Below are positions 1 to 7,101 of a stretch of 64,000 bases of DNA, piece by piece. The notes beneath the pieces are model-generated. The model worked only from the letters and a program-made list of their open reading frames with translations. It searched no databases and was not told the origin of the DNA. This DNA comes from UBA11346 sp038060575 (GTDB taxonomy: Bacteria > Planctomycetota > UBA11346), in NCBI GenBank assembly GCA_964652775.1, contig CAZZAM010000011.1, positions 36,903-100,902 on the forward strand, given 5' to 3'. Each line of letters starts with the position of its first letter. Positions within the stretch are counted from its first letter, which is position 1. The position numbers were made by a program, and so were the translations under genes.

Positions 1-53
1 TTTTCGGGATGTTGCAATCGGAACGGAGCTCTTTGAACCTGCTGGTTGGAAGT

Positions 54-284
54 TCAAGTCCTGCCCGGCGCGCCAGAAACAACGGTGAAATCCGCGGGTT
101 TGTTGTTTTTGTTCGGGAAGAACTTGGCGGCGCACATAGCATTATCCCAGCCATATCCTAAGCAGCGCGAATCCCGGTCGGGGATTGCCACAGCGGTGCT
201 GCCATGCAGGTCCATGTACCCAACGGTGCGAACTCGACCAAACACACTGTTCCAGGTAACCACTACGGCTGTTCCGCAATCCAT
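54..284 (-). CDS. possible small protein or C-terminal fragment, unknown
   Basis: A 76-residue frame whose composition looks protein-like: alternating hydrophobic beta-like stretches near residues 3-35 and a hydrophilic stretch with FFPNKNN near residue 57. I recognise no family. It starts just left of the hairpin pair at 321-370, so it may be the surviving 3' part of a longer gene cut by that repeat. Other frames over the same DNA look less protein-like. Low confidence. Confidence 0.3.
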   Translation of the reverse strand: MDCGTAVVVTWNSVFGRVRTVGYMDLHGSTAVAIPDRDSRCLGYGWDNAMCAAKFFPNKNNKPADFTVVSGAPGRT

Positions 285-320
285 TCCGTTTCGCGTTTCG
301 AATCACTGCGGCGGAAGCAG

Positions 321-370
321 GCGACTTGAAGTCGCAATGCGCGACTTTAAAAACCAACGGCAGACGCCGT
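321..370. repeat. pair of adjacent short hairpins (REP-like)
   Basis: GCGACTT-G-AAGTCGC forms a perfect 7-bp stem at 321-335, a partial copy GCGCGACTTT follows at 340-349, and ACGGC-AGAC-GCCGT forms a second stem at about 357-370. Two neighbouring stems are typical of REP-like intergenic elements. The rest of the stretch 285-474 shows no gene I can support. Confidence 0.4.
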
Positions 371-474
371 CGTTCGGTACCTATGGCATTCACCGAGCAA
401 GGCGTAGCCGTGTTGTCGAGTGTACTCCGCAGTGCGCAGCCATCGCGATCAGCATCCAAATTGCGCGGGTGTTT

Positions 475-840
475 CTATCCAACAATATCAACATGAACCA
501 ACTTCGAATTTGAATAGGAAATATCGATACTGTGGCCACCAAACATGTCGCCATCACTGAAGTAAAGTTGTGCCGAGCCTACTTCATCATAAATGACAAT
601 CTCAAGATCGCCCATTTTTGAAATAAAGCTATCTAAGGCCAAGGTCGGATGATCGACATCTGTCCATGTCGAGTTGTACATTTCTAACAATCTTTGAGCC
701 GCGAACTTTTTTGCATTGGGAATGTCGCCAATTAGGAAATCGACGAATCCCAATGCCTCCATTGTGGGGGCACCACAGGATACATAAGGACCATCCAGAA
801 ACCTGATTGGGATACCTTTTTTTACTATCGCCACACTCAT
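475..840 (-). CDS. small acidic hypothetical protein (DUF2262/immunity-like)
   Basis: Predicted 121 residues, no signal peptide or membrane segment. The C-terminal half, with LEIVIYDEVGSAQLYFSDGD and FGGHSIDISY, recalls small DUF2262-type or immunity-like proteins, and the helix FAAQRLLEMYNSTW before it fits that pattern. This is resemblance only. Its DNA is visibly more A/T-rich than the Bat genes to the right, which hints at later acquisition. It is divergent from the glycosylase gene at 985, with 144 bp between the starts. A single-gene unit seems likely. Confidence 0.55.
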   Translation of the reverse strand: MSVAIVKKGIPIRFLDGPYVSCGAPTMEALGFVDFLIGDIPNAKKFAAQRLLEMYNSTWTDVDHPTLALDSFISKMGDLEIVIYDEVGSAQLYFSDGDMFGGHSIDISYSNSKLVHVDIVG

Positions 841-984
841 GTGTGCTTTTTCTGGACAATTTACCCGACTGCAAACGAACAGTTTCCCCAGGATTGACTC
901 CTATGACGCGGACAATGACACGCCCCATTTTGTGGCCCGTCCAACCTTGTACATCATTTATGCGCCGCTCTGCTCCCCTCCACC

Positions 985-1614
985 ATGCCCGCCCCTGACT
1001 TCTCCTCCAAGCTCATTCGTCGCCATCTCGCCGGTGATCCGGTACTGAAAGCGATCATCCAGCGCCACGGTCCATGCACGCTGACGCCGGTGCCGACGCC
1101 GCCGTATCGCGCGCTGTGCACGGCAGTGGTGTTCCAGCAACTGCATGCCAAGGCGGCGCGGACGATTCTTGGTCGCGTCTGCGCGTTGGGAAAATCGAAA
1201 TATTTTCCGTCGCCCGATAAACTCGACCAGCTCAGCGATGCGCAGTTGCGTGGGGCGGGACTCTCGGCCGCGAAGACCGCTGCGGTGCGCGACATCGCCG
1301 CAAAAACTCGCGACAAAACCATCCCAAGTTCGCGCGCGATCATGAACATGCCCGACGACGAAATCATCGAGCGCTGCACCGAAGCGCGCGGCGTCGGGCG
1401 CTGGACGGTAGAAATGATGCTGATGTTCCGCCTCGGCCGCCCGGACGTGCTGCCGGTGGATGACTACGGTGTGCGCAATGGATTCCGCATCGCTTTCCAG
1501 ATGAAGGACATGCCGACGACCAAAGAGTTGGCCGCTTACGGCGAACGCTGGAAGCCGTGGCGCACGGTTGCGGCGTGGTACATGTGGCGGGTGGCGGACG
1601 CTTCCAAGGCGTGA
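985..1614 (+). CDS. DNA-3-methyladenine glycosylase II (AlkA-type HhH-GPD protein)
   Basis: Predicted 209-residue base-excision repair glycosylase that removes alkylated bases from DNA. The helix-hairpin-helix is seen as RGVGRWTVEM (residues 135-144) and is followed by the GPD region LPVDDYGVRNG; D160 aligns with the catalytic Asp of AlkA. The protein is shorter than E. coli AlkA (282) and lacks its N-terminal domain, as is usual for single-domain AlkA2-like enzymes. There is no Fe-S cysteine cluster, which argues against Nth or MutY. No clear Shine-Dalgarno precedes the ATG. The gene ends 5 nt before an inverted-repeat cassette and is not obviously part of the Bat operon. Confidence 0.85.
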   Translation: MPAPDFSSKLIRRHLAGDPVLKAIIQRHGPCTLTPVPTPPYRALCTAVVFQQLHAKAARTILGRVCALGKSKYFPSPDKLDQLSDAQLRGAGLSAAKTAAVRDIAAKTRDKTIPSSRAIMNMPDDEIIERCTEARGVGRWTVEMMLMFRLGRPDVLPVDDYGVRNGFRIAFQMKDMPTTKELAAYGERWKPWRTVAAWYMWRVADASKA

Positions 1615-1618
1615 TTGC

Positions 1619-1752
1619 CACAGCTACGAGCTGCGAGCTTCGAGCTGCGAGTTTTTGACTCGCTGCGCTCGCCGCCAAGGCATGGCCAGGAATGCGGCAG
1701 CCATGGTCAGAGTCCACAGGTCGAAACTCGCAGCTCGTAGCTCGCAGCTCCT
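1619..1752. repeat. inverted-repeat cassette, family C (AGCTGCG units)
   Basis: The left arm (1623-1652) is a near-tandem run of 7-bp units such as AGCTACG, AGCTGCG and AGCTTCG. The right arm (about 1722-1752) is the same array inverted, with CGCAGCT and CGTAGCT units. A centre of about 70 bp separates them and carries GACTCGCTGCGCTCG next to the left arm; that junction recurs in the partial copy at 42717-42764. A separate 6-bp hairpin (GGGGCC/GGCCCC, 1759-1776) lies between the cassette and the MoxR gene. Confidence 0.75.
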
Positions 1753-1830
1753 GGAGTTGGGGCCTTTCCAGGCCCCCTCCGGGTAAGATAGTGCCGCTCC
1801 GCACGTCTTTACGCCGAACCGGAGATCCCT

Positions 1831-2802
1831 ATGGCCGCTTCTTCTGCCCAATTTGCTGACGCAGCTGCGCCCCTGCGCCAAGTCGAAGCCGAAATCAGCA
1901 AAGTGCTGGTCGGTCAACGCGAGTTGGTCCGCCGTCTGCTAATCGGGTTGGTCACCGACGCACATCTGTTGCTCGAAGGTTTGCCCGGCCTGGCGAAGAC
2001 CACGGTGGTGAAGTGCCTCGCGCAGTCGCTCAACCTGCAGTTCCGCCGTGTGCAGTTCACGCCCGACTTGCTGCCCGCCGATATCATCGGCACGCGCATT
2101 TACGAAGGCGGCGTCTTCAGTGTGAAGAAAGGTCCGATCTTCGCCCAGATTATTCTCGCTGACGAAATCAACCGCGCCCCGGCCAAGGTGCAGTCGGCGT
2201 TGCTAGAAGCGATGCAGGAACGTCAGGTGACGATCGGCGACGAAACCTTCCAACTGCCGCGTCCGTTCCTGGTGCTGGCGACCCAGAACCCGATCGAGCA
2301 GGAAGGCACGTATCCGCTGCCTGAAGCCCAGACCGACCGCTTCCTGATGAAAGTGCGCGTCGGTTATCCCAGCGCCGAAGAAGAAAAAATCATTCTTGAG
2401 CGTGCCATGAGTCGGACGCCAGCGCAAATTCATCCGGTGGTGAATCTTGATCAACTTGCGGTTGCTAAAACCGCGATCGACGGCGTGCATATGGATGCGC
2501 GACTCAACGACTACTGCGTCAATCTTGTTCGCGCCACCCGCGATCCCGTTGCTGCCGGCGTGAAAACACTGGCGAATCTCATCCAGATTGGCGCCAGTCC
2601 GCGCGCGACGATCGCACTCGCCATGGCTGGTCGCGCGCATGCGTTCTTGGATGGCCGTGCCTTCGTCACGCCGCAAGACATCAAAAGTATCGCGCCGGAC
2701 GTGCTGCGTCACCGACTGATCGCGAGCTACGAAGCTGAAGCTGAGGGCCTCGACACCGACGCGCTGGTCGGACGCCTGCTCGAACACGTCGTCGTTCCGT
2801 GA
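1831..2802 (+). CDS. MoxR-family AAA+ ATPase (first copy)
   Basis: Cytoplasmic AAA+ ATPase of 323 residues. MoxR proteins act as chaperone-like ATPases on vWA-domain partners. Walker A is GLPGLAKTT (50-58, with Ala where Gly is more usual), Walker B is IILADE (107-112), the sensor region is LATQNPIE (149-156), and the arginine of EAQTDRF (165-171) fits the finger. Length is normal for the family. It heads a run of co-directional genes (DUF58, vWA, TPR, BatD), the classical Bat arrangement. A GGAG Shine-Dalgarno lies about 10 nt before the ATG. The gap to the DUF58 gene holds a 129-bp inverted repeat that would fold in the mRNA. Confidence 0.93.
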   Translation: MAASSAQFADAAAPLRQVEAEISKVLVGQRELVRRLLIGLVTDAHLLLEGLPGLAKTTVVKCLAQSLNLQFRRVQFTPDLLPADIIGTRIYEGGVFSVKKGPIFAQIILADEINRAPAKVQSALLEAMQERQVTIGDETFQLPRPFLVLATQNPIEQEGTYPLPEAQTDRFLMKVRVGYPSAEEEKIILERAMSRTPAQIHPVVNLDQLAVAKTAIDGVHMDARLNDYCVNLVRATRDPVAAGVKTLANLIQIGASPRATIALAMAGRAHAFLDGRAFVTPQDIKSIAPDVLRHRLIASYEAEAEGLDTDALVGRLLEHVVVP

Positions 2803-2841
2803 CGTCTCCAGATGAACCTGGCTTCAGAGTCTCGATCAAAC

Positions 2842-2970
2842 CAAGGCAACCGCAGAGGCGCAGAGGCCGCGGAGGTCACAGAGACACACATGGAATGCAT
2901 GGTTCATATGTGTCCTATCAGACTTCTCCTCTGCGTACTCTGCGGCCTCAGCGCCTCTGCGGTTGCCTTG
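2842..2970 (-). repeat. inverted-repeat cassette, family A copy 1
   Basis: The arms read inward from CCAAGGCAACCGCAGAGGC and its inverse GCCTCTGCGGTTGCCTTG, made of roughly 9-bp CGCAGAGG-like units. It lies entirely within the 184-bp gap between moxR and DUF58. Orientation is set by the GGAGAAG motif next to the right arm, read on the minus strand. The centre is the least conserved of the six copies. Confidence 0.85.
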
Positions 2971-2986
2971 AATTGGAATTGATAGG

Positions 2987-3898
2987 ATGACAGACGTTGC
3001 CGACATCCTGCGCCAGGTCCGACGGATCGAGTTGCGTACCACGCGGCTCGTCTCGTCGCTTGCTGCCGGGCAGTATCGTTCGGCGTTTCGTGGCCAGGGC
3101 ATGGAGTTCGATGAAGTGCGTGAATACAGCACCGGCGACGACGTGCGTGCGATTGACTGGAATGTGACTGCGCGCGCCGGGAAACCGTACGTCAAAGTGT
3201 TCCGCGAAGAACGCGAACTGACCGTGCAATTGCTCGTCGATGTCAGTGGCTCGATGCGCTTCGGCGCGATTCCCGGGGTCAGTCCACGCGCCAAACTCGC
3301 GCTGGCCGCCGAGGCTGCCGCAGTGGTCGGCGTCACCGCGCTGCGCAACGGCGATCGCCTGGGCCTGATCCTGTTCAGTGACCGCACCGAATCACACGTG
3401 CCAGCGCGACGCGGACGCGGCCACGCGATGCGCGTCGTGCGCGAAGTGCTGATGCCAACCAGCGGCAGTCGGCCGACCGATCTGGTCCACGCGCTGGATG
3501 AACTCACGCGCGTTTCGCGAAAGCGCACCGTCTGTTTTCTGATCAGTGATTTTCTCGGCGATCCCGCCAAGCGTCCCGCGCTGGCGATCGCGCTTGCCCG
3601 TGCTTCGCGTCGGCATGACATCGTCGGTCTGCGCGTTTCCGATCCCGGCGAGGCGACGTTGCCGCGTGGATCAAGCCCCCTCGTCCTCAGCGATCCAGAA
3701 GGCTCCGCCGTCGGTGTCTTTGCCAATGGCAGCAAGGCACGCGCAACCTATGCGGCAGCGTGGGCCGAGCACCGTGCCGCGTCCGAACGCTTGTTCCGCG
3801 CCGGTGGCTGCGACCTGGTTGATCTGGCCACTACGGAAAGCGCAGTGACCGCGCTCGAACGCTTCTTCCGGCAGCGGCGGAGGCGGCTGCATGGGTAA
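2987..3898 (+). CDS. DUF58 protein with vWA fold (Bat operon, set 1)
   Basis: A 303-residue cytoplasmic protein of the DUF58 family, which accompanies MoxR ATPases. The family signature is seen as EYSTGDDVRAIDWNVTAR (46-63), followed by a vWA-type metal site D85-x-S87-x-S89 in LLVDVSGSM. The C-terminal half is a Rossmann-like remainder of the vWA fold. The biochemical role is not established for the family; membrane-associated assembly or stress functions have been proposed for Bat proteins. The stop overlaps the ATG of the next gene by 8 nt, which suggests translational coupling. Confidence 0.9.
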   Translation: MTDVADILRQVRRIELRTTRLVSSLAAGQYRSAFRGQGMEFDEVREYSTGDDVRAIDWNVTARAGKPYVKVFREERELTVQLLVDVSGSMRFGAIPGVSPRAKLALAAEAAAVVGVTALRNGDRLGLILFSDRTESHVPARRGRGHAMRVVREVLMPTSGSRPTDLVHALDELTRVSRKRTVCFLISDFLGDPAKRPALAIALARASRRHDIVGLRVSDPGEATLPRGSSPLVLSDPEGSAVGVFANGSKARATYAAAWAEHRAASERLFRAGGCDLVDLATTESAVTALERFFRQRRRRLHG

Positions 3899-5099
3899 CT
3901 GGAATGCGACGGTGTGCGCGAAGGGGCACAGGCCCGATCTATCCCAGCCCAGGGCAACGCCCTGGGACATGCGATGCGTGCAAAAAAGCCCTGTAAGGGC
4001 GATTCATTGGGTCGCCCCTACAGGGCTCTCCGGAGATCGGACCACCACCCAGGGCGTTGCCCTGGGCTGGGATAATCCGGGCCGTTGGCCCTCTTGGTCG
4101 CATGCAAGCACACACCTGCAGGACGCACGATACTCCTTCGTACATATACTGGTGTTCCTCCTGGTGTGGCTGATCTCCGGTGTCCTCGCAGCGGCGGATG
4201 CAACTCCGCACGTCGATATGTCAGCGACGCCGAACCAAATCGCGGTCGGTGAGACGGTGGCGATCACGGTGACCTATCGTTGGCCGCACGGCTGGACGAT
4301 GGATGGCGAGCCAGATCCGTCGGTCGATTTCCGCAATTTGTTCGTCACCGCTGCACCACCGGCGGAACGCCGGAGTTCTGGCGAGGAAGAACGCCGCGTC
4401 TTCCGCTACACTGTTGCTGCAGCGCGTAGCGGAGCGTGGCAGTTGCCACGACCGTCGCTGACCGTGCGTGGGCCGCAGGGACCGGTCACCGCACAAGCAC
4501 CGGAAGTCGTCGTGCAGGTCGGTACGGAATCAGCTCCGCCGAAACTGCCCGAGCCACGACCGTTGCTGCTGCGTGCGCCCGACGCGCTCGCCTCAAACTC
4601 CACCATGTGGTGGTGGATTGCTGGTTGCAGTGCGCTGATTGGCGCGTTGGCCATCGTTTGGTTGCTGCGCCGACGCCAAAATTCCCAAACCGGTCCAACA
4701 CCGTGGCAGGTTTTTGAATCGGAAATCGCGCGAGCGCGACTGGTCAACGACAGCAAGGAAGTAGGCGCGGGCATTAGCCTCGCCGTTCGTCGCTATGCCG
4801 GAACGCTCTGGCGCTTTGACGGACCGGGTCTGACCACGCGCGAAATGGGCGCGGCGCTGCGCAAACTCAAGGCAGGTAAAATCAGCGATGACGAATCGCG
4901 CGATCTCCTACGCCTGCTGTCGCGCCTGGATGATCTGCGATGGAGTGCCGCCGACGCACCGGCCGACATGATGCAGGATCTGGTAACGCTGGCGACGACT
5001 TGGGCCGGCGGCGTGCAGAAGCGCCTGGATGCTGAAGCGGCCGAGCGCGAACGCGCGAAGGCGGCCAAGCAGAAACCAGCGCTGGAGAATCCAGCGTGA
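3891..5099 (+). CDS. BatD/DUF4381-like membrane protein with repeat-encoded N-terminus
   Basis: If translation starts at the ATG overlapping the DUF58 stop, the product has 402 residues. Residues about 12-68 are then encoded by an inverted-repeat cassette (3925-4095), and the natural signal/anchor HILVFLLVWLISGVLAA begins only near residue 84. After it comes an extracytoplasmic beta-rich domain, a second membrane segment (about 237-257, WWWIAGCSALIGALAIVWLL) and a charged cytoplasmic tail rich in Ala, Glu and Lys. Family placement rests on position between DUF58 and the vWA genes and on this topology. A later start near 4140 would give a normal protein; there is no ATG or obvious Shine-Dalgarno there. 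The end overlaps the next gene's GTG by 4 nt. Confidence 0.75.
   Translation: MGNWNATVCAKGHRPDLSQPRATPWDMRCVQKSPVRAIHWVAPTGLSGDRTTTQGVALGWDNPGRWPSWSHASTHLQDARYSFVHILVFLLVWLISGVLAAADATPHVDMSATPNQIAVGETVAITVTYRWPHGWTMDGEPDPSVDFRNLFVTAAPPAERRSSGEEERRVFRYTVAAARSGAWQLPRPSLTVRGPQGPVTAQAPEVVVQVGTESAPPKLPEPRPLLLRAPDALASNSTMWWWIAGCSALIGALAIVWLLRRRQNSQTGPTPWQVFESEIARARLVNDSKEVGAGISLAVRRYAGTLWRFDGPGLTTREMGAALRKLKAGKISDDESRDLLRLLSRLDDLRWSAADAPADMMQDLVTLATTWAGGVQKRLDAEAAERERAKAAKQKPALENPA
3925..4095. repeat. nested REP-like inverted-repeat cassette, family G
   Basis: Two identical 19-bp hairpins in opposite orientation, CCCAGGGCAACGCCCTGGG at 3948-3966 and its inverse at 4048-4066, enclose a second inverted pair (3987-4001 and 4013-4027, 14 of 15 positions matching). 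The flanks GGCACAGGCCCGAT and ATCCGGGCCGTTGGCC extend the outer arms. The frame of the 3891 gene stays open through the whole cassette. Confidence 0.85.
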
Positions 5100-6130
5100 A
5101 TTTCCAGTTTGCCTATCCCTGGGTGCTGTGTGCTTTGGCTTTACCGCTGTTGCTGGTGCTGTGGCGACCACGGCGCGGCGGCGCAGCGTTTGGCGCGTTC
5201 AGTCTGGCCAGCGCCGTGCTGCGACCCAGTCGCGGTCCATTGGTCTTCACCATCATGATGGCCTCGGCGCTGGCCTGTCTGGTAGTCGCTGCGGCACGGC
5301 CGCAATACGGACGCACAATCAACGAACGTGAACAGGCTGGGCGCGATCTCATGTTGGTCATCGACCTGAGCGGCAGCATGCAGATCGATGATCTTGATGA
5401 CGGCAAAGGTGGTCGCAGCGACCGTCTGGCGGCGGTCATCATCGCGGCGAAACGCTTTGTCGCGAATCGGCCTGATGATCGCATTGGCCTCGTGTTCTTC
5501 GGCGACGGCGCACTGACGTCGTGCCCGTTGACCTATGACCACGACACGGTGACGCAGTTCCTGGAGCGCACCGAACAGCAACAACGCTCACTATGGAACC
5601 GCAATGACCAGAACGGCCTGCTCGGCGGCAGCACCAATCTCGGACTCGGACTCGGCACCGCACTGAAATCGCTGCACGATGTGAAGGTCCCTGGCCGTGC
5701 GATTATTCTGATTACTGACGGCGTGGACAGTCGACAGCTTTCAAACTGGGTTGATCCCCTGGTCGCAGCCAATCAGGCTGATCGCAAAGGGGTGAAGGTT
5801 TACGGGATCGGCGTTGGCAATCCGCACGGCACGTTGACGCGCCGCGATATGTTTGGCCGGGTGCAGTCGATTCCCCTGCAAGGCAACATGCTGCCCGACA
5901 TGGGTCGCCTGAAGGCGATCACAAGCCGCGCCAACGGCAGCGCCTTCGACGCGAATGACTCCAAAGGACTCGCCGAGGTATTCGCGGCGATTAGCGCGTT
6001 GGAACCAACACCACACACGGTCCGTCAACGCGATGACTATGCCGATCACTGGTGGCTGCCGCTCGCCGCTGGACTCGTGCTGGCCATGTTGGCGTTGGTG
6101 TTCGAGTCGCGCCTGCGAGGTGTCGCATGA
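5096..6130 (+). CDS. vWA-domain membrane protein, BatA-like (set 1)
   Basis: A 344-residue protein with an N-terminal membrane region (two hydrophobic segments, about 8-23 and 48-66), a vWA domain and a C-terminal membrane anchor (about 318-338). The metal-ion-dependent adhesion site is complete: D90-x-S92-x-S94 in VIDLSGSM, then GGSTNLG and ITDGVDS. This is the BatA/BatB plan, with the vWA domain held on the periplasmic side. The GTG start overlaps the previous stop (GTGA), and the end overlaps the next start (ATGA), so the three genes are surely translated together. Confidence 0.9.
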   Translation: MNFQFAYPWVLCALALPLLLVLWRPRRGGAAFGAFSLASAVLRPSRGPLVFTIMMASALACLVVAAARPQYGRTINEREQAGRDLMLVIDLSGSMQIDDLDDGKGGRSDRLAAVIIAAKRFVANRPDDRIGLVFFGDGALTSCPLTYDHDTVTQFLERTEQQQRSLWNRNDQNGLLGGSTNLGLGLGTALKSLHDVKVPGRAIILITDGVDSRQLSNWVDPLVAANQADRKGVKVYGIGVGNPHGTLTRRDMFGRVQSIPLQGNMLPDMGRLKAITSRANGSAFDANDSKGLAEVFAAISALEPTPHTVRQRDDYADHWWLPLAAGLVLAMLALVFESRLRGVA

Positions 6131-7101
6131 GTTGGGGTCACGCCTCGCTGCTGAGTTTGTTTGCGTTGGTCGTCGCGTTGCTATTGATCCGCATCTGGTG
6201 GAGCGTACGCGTACGTCGCACCTACGCCAGCGTGGGAGTCGGGCTCGACGAACATACAGCCCATGTCGGTCGTCGGCGTGAACGACTGCGTCAGGTCCTG
6301 CTCTGGTCCGGCCTGTGCTTCGGCGTGATCGCATTGGCGGCACCACGCTGGGGATCCGCCGAGCGGTCGCGTAGCTCAACTGGTGCCGATGTGCTGCTCG
6401 CGCTCGACTGCAGCCGCTCAATGATGGCGACTGATTTGTATCCGACCCGCATGGAGGCCGCTCGCCGTAAGGCTCTCGACATGCTCCGCCTCGCGCCCGA
6501 GTTGCGCATCGCTCTGATGCCATTCGCGGCGATGCCGGTGCTGCGCTGTCCGTTGACCGGTGATCATCAAGCGCTTGGCGAGATGCTAACTGATTGCTCA
6601 CCGGAATTATTCCCCGCCGATGCCGGCTATCAGGGCACCGCGATCGGCGCGGCGGTACGTGAAGGCCTTGGTTTCCTCGGCCGCGAAGTCGAACGTGGCC
6701 AGGCAATCGTGGTGATGAGCGACGGCTCCGACGATGATAAAGAAGCGGTAAAAACAGCGGCAGAAGCAGCCAAGGCGGCCGGCGTTCCGATCTATGGCCT
6801 GTTCCTGGGCGACCGTGAACGCAAAGTCACGCTGATGATCGATGGCAAGGAGGAGACCATGGACTCCGATAAAACCACCCTGGATTCGCTTGCGACTGCG
6901 ACCGGCGCGATCAGCGTGAACGCCACCAACACGGACAACGATGTGCAGGCCGTGATCGATCATCTTACCCACACCGTCGCCCAACGTCCGTGGGAAGAAC
7001 GGCAACGCGTTGTTGCCAGCGAGCGCTATCAGTGGTTCGTGTGGCCAGCGATCGTGCTACTTGGCCTTGGCGCTCTGCTCTCGACGCGGAGGCGGGCATG
7101 A
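6127..7101 (+). CDS. vWA-domain membrane protein, BatB-like (set 1)
   Basis: A 324-residue paralogue of the preceding gene with the same layout: N-terminal membrane segments (about 8-26 and 57-73), a vWA domain with a complete metal site D94-x-S96-x-S98 (LALDCSRSMM), MSDGSDD as the third loop, and a C-terminal anchor (WPAIVLLGLGALLS). The start is the ATG overlapping the upstream TGA; the frame extends further upstream but only across the vWA gene before it. BatA and BatB pairs are thought to form membrane complexes. It overlaps the TPR gene by 4 nt. Confidence 0.9.
   Translation: MSWGHASLLSLFALVVALLLIRIWWSVRVRRTYASVGVGLDEHTAHVGRRRERLRQVLLWSGLCFGVIALAAPRWGSAERSRSSTGADVLLALDCSRSMMATDLYPTRMEAARRKALDMLRLAPELRIALMPFAAMPVLRCPLTGDHQALGEMLTDCSPELFPADAGYQGTAIGAAVREGLGFLGREVERGQAIVVMSDGSDDDKEAVKTAAEAAKAAGVPIYGLFLGDRERKVTLMIDGKEETMDSDKTTLDSLATATGAISVNATNTDNDVQAVIDHLTHTVAQRPWEERQRVVASERYQWFVWPAIVLLGLGALLSTRRRA

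Noticed and set aside
1..75. Sequence ending GTTCAAGTCC...CGGCGCGCCA looks like the 3' half of a tRNA with a CCA end.
   Set aside because: The T stem has two mismatches, the anticodon stem does not pair around the possible TTG loop, and the acceptor 5' side does not match. No register gives a cloverleaf; at most a decayed remnant.
1364..1804. A 146-codon minus-strand frame over the glycosylase end and repeat C1.
   Set aside because: Arg/Ser/Pro-rich translation of repeat and antisense sequence, without homology.
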